The notes beneath the pieces were generated by a model. The model was given only the letters and a program-made list of their open reading frames with translations, made no database searches and was not told the DNA's origin. Positions 34,958 to 45,187 of a DNA stretch of 64,000 nt are shown piece by piece. Origin of the DNA: Tetrapyrgos nigripes (Eukaryota > Basidiomycota > Agaricomycetes > Agaricales > Campanellaceae); contig JAACJM010000011.1 of assembly GCA_013368315.1 (NCBI GenBank), forward strand, positions 953,249-1,017,248, read 5' to 3'. Position 1 is the first letter of the stretch, and each line of letters begins with the position of its first letter. Made by a program: the position numbers and the translations under genes.

Positions 34958-37900
34958 TTAAGTCTTTGTTGCCTCTGGGTGTTTCTTGTGGAATGCTGTG
35001 ATCTTACGCTTCGCATTTTTGAGATTCGCAACTGGCTCCCATGAGTTGTGACTGTCATCGTATCCTTTCCACTTGACAAGGTATTCCAGTCGCCTCCATT
35101 GTATCCTGCTATCCAGAAGGGTGTCCACTTCATACTCAGGCTCATCCTCCCCCTTGAGGTATACTGGCTCTGGTTCCTCAGGTAAAAGTCCGTTCACTGG
35201 ATTACCCTTGTAGGGGTAGAGTTTGTCGACATGGAATACTGGGTGCAGGCAATTAAGAGTTTCAGGGAGGTCTAACTGATAGTCCAAATCTCCAATTTTC
35301 TCTACAATCTCGTATGGTCCCAGTTGCCGATCCCCCAACTTGTCACTTGAAAGTTTCAAGTCGATGTCTTCTGCACTCAGCCAGACATGATCCCCGACCT
35401 TGAACTGATGTCCTTTCCGTTTCCCTCTTTCATATCCTTCCTTCATCCGGCGCTTAGCCAGGTGTAGTGCTGATCCTGCATCTCTTCGAACCTGTCTTAG
35501 GATTTCGAGACGGTCTTCTACGTTTGGGATGCCTGTGCGCCGGCCTACCGGTATGTTGAATAGAGGAAGGTAGCCATAAGTCACCTCAAAAGGTGCCATG
35601 CTGTGTGCGGAGTGTGTGCGGGAGTTCAGAACAAACTCGGCCATAGGAAGGTGCTCCACCCAATCGTCCTGTCTGTAGTTGGTGTAGAGGCGCAGATATT
35701 TCTCCACCTCCTGGTTGGCTCATTCTGTCTGTCCATTCGTCTGGGGTCGGTAGCCTGAGGAAAGGCTTGACTTGATCCTGAGTCGGTCCAACAAAGAATG
35801 CATGGTTTGCGCTGCAAACTGTGGACCATGATCTGATACAAAGCGGAGTGGGAGGCCATGAAGGTGGAAGATCTCTCAGTAGTATAGGTCGGCGACTTCA
35901 GGAGCAGTGATATTAGAGGTGCAGGGAAGGGTGTGGACTTGTTTTCCATAGAGGTCAGTGCAGACCAGGATTGCGTCATAGCCTTGTGAGGATGGTAGCT
36001 GTGTAATGAGGTCGACTCCAACTTCTTCCCAGAGTCCTAAGGGTACGTCCAAAGGCTGGATTACTGCTCGCGGATGACGTTGCAGCTTCTTTCTGGCACA
36101 TTTATCACATCCCTCCACGTACTTCTCCACAAAAGAGCAAATGGTGGGCCACCAGAAGTGTGAGGTTACCAAATCAAGTGTTCCATGTAGTCCTGGATGT
36201 CCTGCTGATGGTTCATCATGGCATTGTTCTACTATTGCCCTCTGCAGGTCTTCATTTGGGGGGACGTAGACTCACCCCTTGTGATATATCAATCCATTAT
36301 CCTCCTCCCATTCGGGTAAACCATTGGCCAGTCGTTGCAATCCTTCCTTCTTCAACTGCTCTAGCCCTTTTAACACCTCCACTTCTCTTCCCAGTGCCTG
36401 ACGAATTCGTTCCTCTAGAGGGTTGGCCAGCATAGTGGCGGCAAGCCTTACAAAGTGTTCTGGTTTGAGTACTGTGGTTTCCAGATTGTCTTCCCGGTCT
36501 GTTACTTGGTAGGAGGAGAGGCGAGAGAGGGCATCTGCTTGGGTATTCGCTTTGCCTGGGCAATGGATTAGTCAAAATTCAAAGTGTGATAGCCACAGGG
36601 CACATCTTGCTTGTCATCGACTAAGATCCTGTGCTGTTCGCCAGAACTCTAGATTGGAGTGATCTGTGATAATTTCAAAGGGCTGTGGTAGTCCTTCCAG
36701 ATAACTCTGCCAATCTTTCAGTGCCTCGATAATAGCCAGCATCTCTCGGTCGTAGATTTCATAATTGCGTTCGGCTGACTGCATGGATGCGGAACGGAAT
36801 GCTACTGGGTGCCAAAGACCGTCTTCCAACATCTGCATTAGAGCTCCTCCTGTCGCGAAGCCTGAAGTGTCTACTTCGACTCGGGTAGGACGATCTGGTG
36901 ACCAGAGTGTAAGAATGGGCGCAGACGTGAAGGCTGTTCAAAGGGAGTCAAAGGCTTCCTGTTGGTGAGTTCCCCAATTAAATGAGATGTCTTTACGAGT
37001 GAGGTCGTTCAGAGGCCGAGCAGTTTTAGCAAAGTTCTCTATGAATCGTCAGTAGAAATTTGCAAAGCCCAAGAACGCCCGAACGTCGCGGACATTGCAG
37101 GGAACTGGCCAGTGCTGTACTGCTGCCACCTTCACTGGGTCCATGCGAACTTGCCCTTCCTGGATAATCAGCCCCAGATATTCTATCTCCTCTTGTTCAA
37201 ACTCACATTTCTCTGACCTCAGATACAGATCATTCCTTTTCAACCTGGCTAGCACTTCCCGAACCACTCCTTGGTGTTCTTCCAGAGTCCCACTGAAAAT
37301 CAGGATGTCATCCAGATAAACTGCTACCTTGCCTGCTGCGATCAAGTCTGAGAAGATGGAGTTCATGAGGCCCTGGAAAGTAGCTGGCGAGTTTGTCAAT
37401 CTGAAGAACATGACTCGGTTGGTTGCAAATGCTGCCTTCCACTAGTCCCCCTGTTTGATCTGGACATTGTTGTAACCCCAACGTACGTCAAAATTGGTGA
37501 AGTATTTGGCACCTTGAAGGCGGCTGACTATGTCGGCAATGAGGGGAAGAGGGTAGCGGTTCTTAATAGTGTACTCGTTTAGGCGTCAGTAATCCTGAAC
37601 AAACTGAATTTTCCTGTCTTTCTTCTTCACAAAGAAGACTGGAGAGGACAGAGGGGATTTGAAAGGCCAGATATATCCCTTGCGGACATTTTCGTCAAGG
37701 AATTGATCGAGTTCCTGCTGTTCATTGATGGACATCGGGTAGATCTTGGTTCGTAGGGTAGCGGGTGCTCCAGGTACCAGTTCAATAGCATGATCCCAGG
37801 GTTTGTGTGCAGGAAGGTGTTCCGACTCAGCTTTGGAGAAGACCTGAGAATAATCCCGATATTGAGGAGGGACTATCTCCTCAAATGACTGTTTCGGTTT

Positions 37901-38540
37901 CATCCGGTTTGCCTCTTCAGCCAGCTGCTGTGAGTAAGTGAACCCTGCAGCACACCAGACTTCTTCCCCAGTGTCAGCAAGGATCCCTGCTTTCTTCCAG
38001 GAGCACCTTGTAGCCCGGTTAGTGTGAATGCGATATACTTGGGGTTCCTCCTCCTCCTCTTCTGCTGCCAGATCCGGGGGTTGGTCTATGGTTGCATGTG
38101 TTCCCTGAGGAATCGACTGGGTTGGTTCAAATTCTGCGCCTTCCAGGATGACATTTCCCCTTGAGGTTAGTCCGAAATTGGTAGCAACGAACTGATCCTG
38201 ATCAGGGATCTCTTCCACTGATGGGGGCGGTGCTACAGGGATTTGCAGCTGGCCACCTGTCCAGTCAATCTGTGGGTTCATCTCATGCAGCCAGGGAAGA
38301 CCCAGGATGACGTCTTCTCCACCTAAGTCCGTAACCAGAAAATCTAGCCATGCCTCCTGTCCATCTGCTGTCATAGCTAGCCAACAGAACCGATCTATAC
38401 GCCCTGCTCAGTTAAGGGTCCCATCAATGTTGTAGACATCTAGGGGTTTACAGAGGGGATAGGTTTGGATTTGGTGTCACTTTACAAATGACTATCCCAG
38501 GAACAGTCCTGTAGCTCCACTGTCAACCATCACCACTACC
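34958..38540 (-). pseudogene. gypsy-1 pol: protease, RT, RNase H, integrase, chromodomain
   Basis: From the 5' side on the minus strand: protease VDSGATGLFLG (about 38505-38535) and VILGLPWLHEMNPQIDW; RT with SPLSSPVFFVKKKDRK then VQDY and TGA (37586), YLDDILIF near 37310-37335, FLGFANFY near 37050; RNase H with DREMLAIIEALKDW (36614-36838); zinc CDKCARKK near 36105; integrase core [22 protein letters not shown] and QTE-stop-ANQEVEKYL; and a chromodomain (YEVDTLLDSR...LEYLVKWKGYDD...SWEPVANLKNA, 35130-34980). Stops at VQDY*, FY*RF, LSR*QAR, FEF*LIH, G*VYVPP, YY*EIF and QTE* all stand where Arg is conserved. The chromodomain should direct integration to marked chromatin. Confidence 0.95.
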
Positions 38541-38567
38541 ACTGCCTCATTTCGTCTTCCTCGGAGT

Positions 38568-39126
38568 TGTAAGAGTCGTACCTACGGTCGTCAAAGGATG
38601 GCTATGAACGACGTTGATACGCTGGAGACCGCTAGGCAATATGGCTGGCTGGCTAAAGGTTGTTATGGCTAATAGGAGTTTTCAGCCACAATGACAGTAC
38701 TTATAGGATAAGTACCAGTTGTAATGAGTTAAAAAATAGAGGATGCTGGCCAAGGGCTTCTGTTGGATGCTGAGGATTGCTGAATGCGATTTGCTGAAGA
38801 TTGGATAAGATTCGGGTTGTTGTAGGTAGGTTGAACAAAATAACTAGACTAAGGATGTACATAGTTGTATTACAGGTTATATATGGTTTAAAGGGCTATT
38901 TAGTGAGTCATTAACTAAGAATGCGAGTCATAGGGGTTCGGATCCGTAGGATCGAGTCATAAGTAAGCCTGAGTCAAGAGAATTACCGTGAGTCGATGGA
39001 GATTGAGGCGTGAAGAGGTTTAGAAGTCGTGAGAAAAAATATCCGGGTGTTCCCGTAGTCCGCGGGACGTCGTCCGGATTTGTTCGTAAGGTCCCCTTTA
39101 CTTGTTACGATGTACGTATCATGACA
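38568..39126 (-). repeat. 3' LTR of gypsy-2
   Basis: TGTAAGAGTCG...ATCATGACA, 559 bp, reads identical to the copy at 42719-43277. Confidence 0.97.
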
Positions 39127-39138
39127 TTTCCCCCCGCT
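39127..39138 (-). other. Polypurine tract of gypsy-2
   Basis: The minus strand reads AGCGGGGGGAAA immediately before the 3' LTR. Confidence 0.8.
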
Positions 39139-39250
39139 CTAGTCTGAACCCGTGAAGACTATGGAAGTAAAACCTTGCAGGGTCGGATTAGGTTCCCAGA
39201 GCGGTGATACAAGTTCTCCCAGGTTTGGTTTGGGTTCAGTTCTCCCCCTT

Positions 39251-40864
39251 CTACTGGGTCCCGTTCTCGTTTCCCTGTTCTTCCTCTTCTACCAAGTCGA
39301 ACAAGGTTCCATCCACATCAATCAGCATCAATGCTTCTTCTTCATTATCTTCGACGGAGAATGCGGCACGTCCTACTAACGGTTCTTCTTCTTGACTTTC
39401 TTCCTCATTTGGACAGTCTCGTGCGAAATGTCCTGGTTCACCACATCCTAAGCACAAGTTGTTTGCAAAACGGCGATCACGTTCTTGTTTGGAAATTCGG
39501 ATCACTTTGGGTTTGCGAGGGTGCTCTTGAGCTTGTGCAGTGTTCCCCTGAGCTCGGTTATTCTGTGGGTTGGCATTCCTTCCTCTCGGCAATGCTCTTG
39601 GGATGGCAGCTGGTATTGGTTGGACTGGTATTGGTTGTATTGGTACCACTGGAACTACGGGGACTCTTGGTATGAAGGGGTCCAATAACCCAGCATCTGT
39701 AAATGCTTCTCTGGCCCCATCAATGTCGAGTAATCGATCCACCAATTCTGTATAACTTTGTGGAATCATCCCGTTATTCGTGAGACGATTCCTTAGATCT
39801 TTCCTTATTCGTTTCAGAAGAGTCCATCGTAGTGCATGGTCATTAAACTTTGTTTTTAATGACGCGTCTTCGAACCGAACTAGGAAGTCTGCAAATGGCT
39901 CCGTGGGTTGCTGAGTGGCTTTATCCAAAGCTGCTTGAGCATGGAGTTGTTCGTCATGTACCCCGAATAATCTCCCAAACTCCCTTACAAAAGCGTCCCA
40001 TTCGTGTAAGGATGGATTATAAATAATATCATCCATTTCTCGTTCTACCCAATTCTCCCAAGTACGTGCCGCCGCTCCTGTCAACCATGAAGAAGCATAA
40101 GCTACTTTATAATCGTCGGTAGAATATAAAGTTGGTTTCGCAGTGAACATGCGATTACAATCGCTTATGAAGCTTCGAAACTCGTTTCTGTTGGTTCCAT
40201 CGAAGGGATTTGGCTTCCTGATTTCGAGCTTTGATTCTCGGTTCATGGCTTCTCGCAACAACCTATCATGAGCATCATCCCTGCGTGCTGGGACATCATT
40301 GCCTTGAGGTCCCTGTTCACCTCTTTCCCCAGGTGGTCCAATTGGTCCTGGTGGTCCTGGTGGCCCTGGTGGCCCTGGTGGTCCAGGTGGTCCTTGACGT
40401 GGGAAATTTCTATTTGGAGGGATAGGAGGTTCGTCAGGTGGTTCGCCACCTGCTCTATTTCCCTCCCTTGGGACTGTTACTCTCTGCCAAAAACCGTTGT
40501 TACCAGGTTCATTTGGTCCTATTGGTGTTCGGTGTTGTAAGAAATTTCTTGGTCGAGGAGGTGCTCCTGAGGCGGAAGGTAAATGTGGTGGTAGATCTCG
40601 CCTTGAATTGCTATCACCATTGGTTCGACGTTGTGAGATCGAATCAAACGCCGTTGAATGTCTTAATTCATTCGCCTCGTTTTGCATTCTTTCTCGCCAA
40701 GGTAGGGCGCTCGCAGCTTGTAGGATATCTTCGGATGTTTTTTTCGCCTTCCCGGATAGGCTGTTTGCCTTTTTCCGTGGTGGTATACCTTGGAGGACTT
40801 GTTCGTCGAGTTTCTGACGAAGGACCTGAGGTTTCCCACCGTTTTTGACGAATATTGTCTTCAT
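39251..40864 (-). CDS. gypsy-2 ORF2: Gag with collagen-like tract and zinc knuckle, 537 aa
   Basis: The start MKTIFVKNGGK follows three consecutive stops in this frame (TGA TAA TAG). A basic N-terminus is followed at residues about 157-188 by uninterrupted Gly-X-Y triplets, mostly Gly-Pro-Pro, then GERGEQGPQG. The retrotransposon capsid region is at about 210-375 (NRNEFRSFISDCNRMF, SWLTGAAARTWENWV, EPFADFLVRFEDASLK). A Pro/Ile/Val-rich spacer follows, and a CCHC knuckle CLGCGEPGHFARDC lies near residues 469-482, then an acidic tail. Gag builds the particle and packages RNA. The collagen-like tract is not part of usual Gag. It overlaps ORF1 by 197 nt in the +1 frame. Confidence 0.93.
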   Translation of the reverse strand: MKTIFVKNGGKPQVLRQKLDEQVLQGIPPRKKANSLSGKAKKTSEDILQAASALPWRERMQNEANELRHSTAFDSISQRRTNGDSNSRRDLPPHLPSASGAPPRPRNFLQHRTPIGPNEPGNNGFWQRVTVPREGNRAGGEPPDEPPIPPNRNFPRQGPPGPPGPPGPPGPPGPIGPPGERGEQGPQGNDVPARRDDAHDRLLREAMNRESKLEIRKPNPFDGTNRNEFRSFISDCNRMFTAKPTLYSTDDYKVAYASSWLTGAAARTWENWVEREMDDIIYNPSLHEWDAFVREFGRLFGVHDEQLHAQAALDKATQQPTEPFADFLVRFEDASLKTKFNDHALRWTLLKRIRKDLRNRLTNNGMIPQSYTELVDRLLDIDGAREAFTDAGLLDPFIPRVPVVPVVPIQPIPVQPIPAAIPRALPRGRNANPQNNRAQGNTAQAQEHPRKPKVIRISKQERDRRFANNLCLGCGEPGHFARDCPNEEESQEEEPLVGRAAFSVEDNEEEALMLIDVDGTLFDLVEEEEQGNENGTQ

Positions 40865-42689
40865 CTTCCACCTCCTCTATTATCACTTGCTGTCTTCTAG
40901 CTTCCCACCGCTTCCTACGAATATTGTCCTCATCTTCTACTTCTTCTAATGTTACCTGCTGTTTCCTTGATTGTTTCTCGTCGGCTATAACCCCTGGAGT
41001 TTTGATGGACCCCGCTATTGACCCTTCGCGTTCTTCAACACGAGAGTTACTCTCCGCCTGTCGGCTTTCTCGAATTCGCTTTGGAATCGGAGTATATGGA
41101 TATCCTTGGGGTCGCATTTGACCGGGTACCAATAGAGATCTGATTGGCGGAGTGGTAAATGTACGTATTCCCGATAGAATATCAAAAGGCGACTGATATG
41201 CACTTCGACTCGGAATTTCGTGACCTAGGATATCAAAACGTGGTTGATGAGCGCTTTGACTCGGAATTTCGTGCGTTAATGCAGTTTGTTCCGCTTCTCC
41301 CGGGTTAACTGCTTCTTCCAGATTTATTTCTTCATCGGATCGGGGCATCAAATCTCCTAGTGGTTCCTCTCGTTGGGGCGACTTTAACAGACCATCCAAC
41401 TCTGTGCCTGAAAAGAGGATCTTGAATTCCTCTAAGGCCTTCTCTTCGTCTAACTTCTCTCCTGTTAACTGCCTGAAATAGTGCAGTGCTAGTACCACAG
41501 CTTCTTGTTCTTCCACTGTTAAGGGCTTATCCTCCCCTGGCACCAAAGTTTGGTTATCTTCGGGTGCTTCTTCTCCTTCTGATTGACCGATATCTCTTTC
41601 GGGGATAGGTACATGAGTTGATGTGTCATCATAGACATACATATCCAACATCTCCTGATCAATATTATCCAACTTGGGCTCGTAGGGTACGATCCGTAGA
41701 ATCCTTGGATGTCCTGCGAGTACCGACAGATGTCTAAGGTCCCACTCATTCCTCAAATTCCTGAAGAATTCTTCTATTTCTCGTGGGAGCTGACCGTGTG
41801 CCGCACTGTTAATTCTTCGAATGGTTCGAACGTAATCGGCTTGGTTCATTTCGTCGTATCCTGGATTTTCGCCCGTAACACTGCAGAGGCGATTTAATAA
41901 TCGTCTACTGAGAACTACAAACGTTTCCAACGCCTCCTCTGAACTCATGGCATCAAAATCGTATTCTGTAGCCGTGCGTTGAGAGTCGAATGTTTCGTTG
42001 GTCCGTGCGCTAGGCGGAGGTATATCCAGGTAACGATAACTCTGTCTTGGTCCGACGGGTACGTTCGGAGGTAGGTACGGCGTCCCTACTAATGATTCCC
42101 ACCTTTCCCTGAAAGGTCTAGGGTCTCCGGATCCATCGTCAATCGGCTGTTCCCAATAAGGGAGACGAGCTGGTGTTTCTGACTGCATTGGTGCAGTACG
42201 CCCGTGTCCGTTTCCACCAATATTTCCCCCAACCCTTTCACTTCTATTGTCCTCACTAAACGATACTCGTCTCTGGGGATCAGATGGTCGACGAACAGTT
42301 CCTCCCGGTGTCAAGATGGATTGAATAAACCCATCACTTCTTTGTTGACGTGTGGGAAGTTCTCCCAGTGCTCTCGGGGACTGTCTAGTTCCTGGATCGG
42401 TATTACGGGTCCGAATTCCTTCTTGTATGGGACCAGGGTTTTGGATGTTATGGCGTGGGTTCTCCTCGATTACATTGCCTAGTCCGGAGGAAAAACGTTG
42501 CACACTTCTCAAGGTGCGACCTGGTCCGTGAGGAAAATTGCTCCTTTGAAATAATGGATTCAAAATCGAGCGTTGCCTCTGACTCGATGAATCCCAGTTG
42601 CCTTGAGGCGTCCGCATGTGGTATGTCGGACTCGAGTCATCTTCTTGTTGTTCCAGAGTCTCGGTTTGTAACTGAGTACGGGTAGCCAT
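40668..42689 (-). CDS. gypsy-2 ORF1: 673 aa protein of unknown function
   Basis: First ORF after the primer site, starting MATRTQLQTETLEQQ 30 nt from the 5' LTR. Charged and Pro/Arg/Ser-rich ends surround a central helical region (SSEEALETFVVLSRRLLNRL, about 42000-41440). Two internal tandem duplications: HEIPSQSAHQ/HEIPSRSAYQ near 41270-41190, and EEVEDEDNIRRKRWE/EEVEDEDNIRQKRWE near 40950-40830. No zinc finger, protease or polymerase motif. It may be the N-terminal part of Gag if ribosomes shift +1 into ORF2, or a separate accessory protein. No stop or frameshift breaks it. Confidence 0.8.
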   Translation of the reverse strand: MATRTQLQTETLEQQEDDSSPTYHMRTPQGNWDSSSQRQRSILNPLFQRSNFPHGPGRTLRSVQRFSSGLGNVIEENPRHNIQNPGPIQEGIRTRNTDPGTRQSPRALGELPTRQQRSDGFIQSILTPGGTVRRPSDPQRRVSFSEDNRSERVGGNIGGNGHGRTAPMQSETPARLPYWEQPIDDGSGDPRPFRERWESLVGTPYLPPNVPVGPRQSYRYLDIPPPSARTNETFDSQRTATEYDFDAMSSEEALETFVVLSRRLLNRLCSVTGENPGYDEMNQADYVRTIRRINSAAHGQLPREIEEFFRNLRNEWDLRHLSVLAGHPRILRIVPYEPKLDNIDQEMLDMYVYDDTSTHVPIPERDIGQSEGEEAPEDNQTLVPGEDKPLTVEEQEAVVLALHYFRQLTGEKLDEEKALEEFKILFSGTELDGLLKSPQREEPLGDLMPRSDEEINLEEAVNPGEAEQTALTHEIPSQSAHQPRFDILGHEIPSRSAYQSPFDILSGIRTFTTPPIRSLLVPGQMRPQGYPYTPIPKRIRESRQAESNSRVEEREGSIAGSIKTPGVIADEKQSRKQQVTLEEVEDEDNIRRKRWEARRQQVIIEEVEDEDNIRQKRWETSGPSSETRRTSPPRYTTTEKGKQPIREGEKNIRRYPTSCERPTLARKNAKRGE

Positions 42690-42705
42690 ATTGGGGGCGG
42701 TTTAG

Positions 42706-42717
42706 AGTCTAGTTATT
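42706..42717 (-). promoter_or_regulatory. Primer-binding site of gypsy-2, self-priming type
   Basis: The 12 nt next to the 5' LTR (one base gap) are, on the element's sense strand, AATAACTAGACT. This is an exact complement of AGTCTAGTTATT inside the 5' LTR (43001-42990). No TGG-type tRNA 3'-end complement is present. This is the arrangement of Tf1/sushi elements, whose RNA 5' end folds back as primer. Confidence 0.75.
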
Positions 42718-42718
42718 A

Positions 42719-43277
42719 TGTAAGAGTCGTACCTACGGTCGTCAAAGGATGGCTATGAACGACGTTGATACGCTGGAGACCGCTAGGCAATATGGCTGGC
42801 TGGCTAAAGGTTGTTATGGCTAATAGGAGTTTTCAGCCACAATGACAGTACTTATAGGATAAGTACCAGTTGTAATGAGTTAAAAAATAGAGGATGCTGG
42901 CCAAGGGCTTCTGTTGGATGCTGAGGATTGCTGAATGCGATTTGCTGAAGATTGGATAAGATTCGGGTTGTTGTAGGTAGGTTGAACAAAATAACTAGAC
43001 TAAGGATGTACATAGTTGTATTACAGGTTATATATGGTTTAAAGGGCTATTTAGTGAGTCATTAACTAAGAATGCGAGTCATAGGGGTTCGGATCCGTAG
43101 GATCGAGTCATAAGTAAGCCTGAGTCAAGAGAATTACCGTGAGTCGATGGAGATTGAGGCGTGAAGAGGTTTAGAAGTCGTGAGAAAAAATATCCGGGTG
43201 TTCCCGTAGTCCGCGGGACGTCGTCCGGATTTGTTCGTAAGGTCCCCTTTACTTGTTACGATGTACGTATCATGACA
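42719..43277 (-). repeat. 5' LTR of gypsy-2
   Basis: 559 bp copy carrying the promoter and the predicted self-primer; reads identical to 38568-39126. Confidence 0.97.
42990..43034 (-). promoter_or_regulatory. gypsy-2 promoter: TATATAA and predicted RNA 5' end
   Basis: On the minus strand TATATAA occupies 43034-43028, and the predicted self-primer starts at 43001, 27-33 nt downstream. That is the normal TATA-to-start distance, so the primer sequence would be the first 12 nt of the transcript. Confidence 0.7.
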
Positions 43278-43424
43278 GGAGTTTCACAATACAGAAGTGA
43301 GAAGCACAAGATTCTATTTCAGGGATACTGGACATGGTACATGAGGGAATAGAATCGTACGAGGAACAAGAGAGCATATGGGTATTCAGGGGTGTTCGCG
43401 CCATGGCGGGAACGGACACCTGTT

Positions 43425-45041
43425 TCAAAAACCCTGTTGGTTAGCGATGTTACGGAGTAAGGCAGTTTGATCGGCAATAGATTGTTGCAAGGCAGAGAGC
43501 ATAGACGGCGATTCAGTGGATAAGGAAGCGGCGACAGTAGCAGTGGGGGCAGCGGCAGGGGTAGGAGAGGGTGGATCATCAGGGAAAAGACTAAAGGTAT
43601 CACTAATAGTGGCAGCCACACGTTGTCTACTTCGACCCCCTCCTCTGGGTCGACCCATGTATCAGTCCTGACAGACGGAAGAGCGATGACCCATCCTCTC
43701 ACAGTAGTCACACTTGTCACATCCATGGTTCCCATCTCGTTTCATGTGATCCTTGGAACCACAGCCGTAGCAGCACCCCTGCATCGCCTTCTGGTAGTCC
43801 ACGAAGGTGCGTCTGTTACCCTGGGGACGCTCAGTATGGGAGGCGTCAATGTCCATGGCGTTAGGGTCTCATGCAGAGGGGAATCTGGAGAGGGATGGGG
43901 TAGGGCCAGTGACTGGTTTTCCTACAAACTCTGCTAGGGTCTGTTCCACATGAAGTGCTCAGTTAATCAGCTCGTCTAGGTTTTTAGGGGCCTCCTTCTG
44001 TCCTAGCTCCATATTTGCTAATGGGAACAACAGGTCCTTATGAAGGCGCTTTCGGAACTTGTACTGGAGGTCCTGATCCGAGAACCCAGTCTTCTCTGCC
44101 CACATCTTGAAAATCTGAGAGAACTCTGCGACTGTTTTATCTCCCTGTTTCAACAACTCAAGCTTGTTCTTGGCCAACTGCTGCTCGTTTGCTACCCCAA
44201 ACCGAACTTTTAGTGTGTGGGTGAAGCTGTCCCAGTTCCCTTCCCAGGGGAAGACTGCTCCGGCTTCATCTGCTCGGACTCTGCTGATATGACGAGCATA
44301 CTCTGCGGCCCATTCTGCAGCAGGTCCTTCCATCATAAGGAGTGCTTCTGCAATGCACTTCTGTGGATCAAGTTTCCCACTGTCAAGTTTGAGCCGCTTC
44401 TGTTCTCCAGCCCAGAGAATGAAGAGAGATAGGAACGAGTCGAGTTTGGCTGGTTCACCTTTGAATGGGGCCGGTTTGGCAGTTTTGTCTGAGGATTCGT
44501 GGGTAGGTCTATTGACCAAATTGGTGATTGCCTGCTGCAGCTGGTTCTGGTTGTTGACCAGGGCCTGGAGGAGGTTTTCAAGGGCGGTGGAGGACATGTC
44601 GATGTCAGTGATTGGGGAAGCAATGGGACTGAGTGGGGCTGGTGACACGGGAAGAGGGGATGGATTGGGTATGAGTGTAGGACTGGGACGGGCTGTTGGT
44701 ATGGCAGAAGGTGGAGCAGATAGCGGTAGTGGGGTGTGAGTGATGTCTGGTGATGGAACAGTGGAAGTACTAGATTCAGGACCGAAGAACAGCAGGTGGC
44801 TGAAGGCAAGGCGTAGGAAGTGGAAGTGGAGTAGGGCTGGATTGCTGGGTAGGATTATACTGTGTTCTCCTTCCCAGAAGTAGTAGCGGACCTGGGGGAT
44901 GGATTGATGAGTGTGGGGACAAGGCTGTTGCTGGCAGTTGTTGTAGAGTTCTTCTCTGTTTTCAAGGTAGCTGTTGATATCAAAGCTGACATGCTTCTGA
45001 TCTGTTAAGTCAAGACCGTGTAGCCAATCTACACAGAGCAA
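43425..45041 (-). pseudogene. gypsy-1 gag
   Basis: The long frame 45041-43959 holds the capsid-like region FKGEPAKLDSFLSLFILW, MEGPAAEWAAEYARHI and FRKRLHKDLLFPLA. TGA codons then interrupt at LIN*ALHVEQ, PSA*DPNAMD and CQD*YMGR. Two Cys/His clusters follow in 43856-43662: CCYGCGSKDHMKRDG and CDYCERMGHRSSVC, as nucleocapsid zinc knuckles. Downstream lies a Gln/Ser-rich segment and then the gypsy-2 insertion at 43277. Confidence 0.9.
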
Positions 45042-45175
45042 TGGTGTCGGAGGCGGTGGGGGAGATGCAGAGACAGATGAATCAGAGACTGAGGATGGTG
45101 TGGCGTATTGTCCAGACGTGGTGGCAGTAGTACCTGCAAGGGCGACCTATACAGAGGCCACTGGTGCAGTAAGGG

Positions 45176-45185
45176 ATCTTGACCT
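45176..45185 (-). promoter_or_regulatory. Primer-binding site of gypsy-1, self-priming type
   Basis: Sense-strand AGGTCAAGAT, two bases inside the 5' LTR, is exactly complementary to ATCTTGACCT in that LTR (45410-45401). The minus-strand TATATAA at 45442-45436 lies 26-32 nt upstream of 45410. The 3' LTR has AGGTTGAGAT on the plus strand here, consistent with CpG decay from an AGGTCGAGAT ancestor. Confidence 0.65.
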
Positions 45186-45187
45186 AA

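Larger units (their letters stand above)
38563..43282 (-). mobile_element. 'gypsy-2': young gag-only LTR retrotransposon nested in gypsy-1
   Basis: The element is 38568-43277 (4710 bp) with 559 bp LTRs at 38568-39126 and 42719-43277 that I read as identical, and 5 bp duplications GGAGT at 38563-38567 and 43278-43282. The internal 3592 bp holds two intact overlapping minus-strand ORFs (673 and 537 aa) and nothing else: no protease, RT, RNase H or integrase. This is the layout of non-autonomous gag-retaining (TR-GAG-like) elements that rely on another element's Pol. It sits in the protease region of gypsy-1. Sequence identity and open ORFs indicate recent insertion. Confidence 0.97.

Noticed and set aside
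39152..42685. Plus-strand open frames across gypsy-2
   Set aside because: All lie opposite the two minus-strand ORFs and carry no motif.
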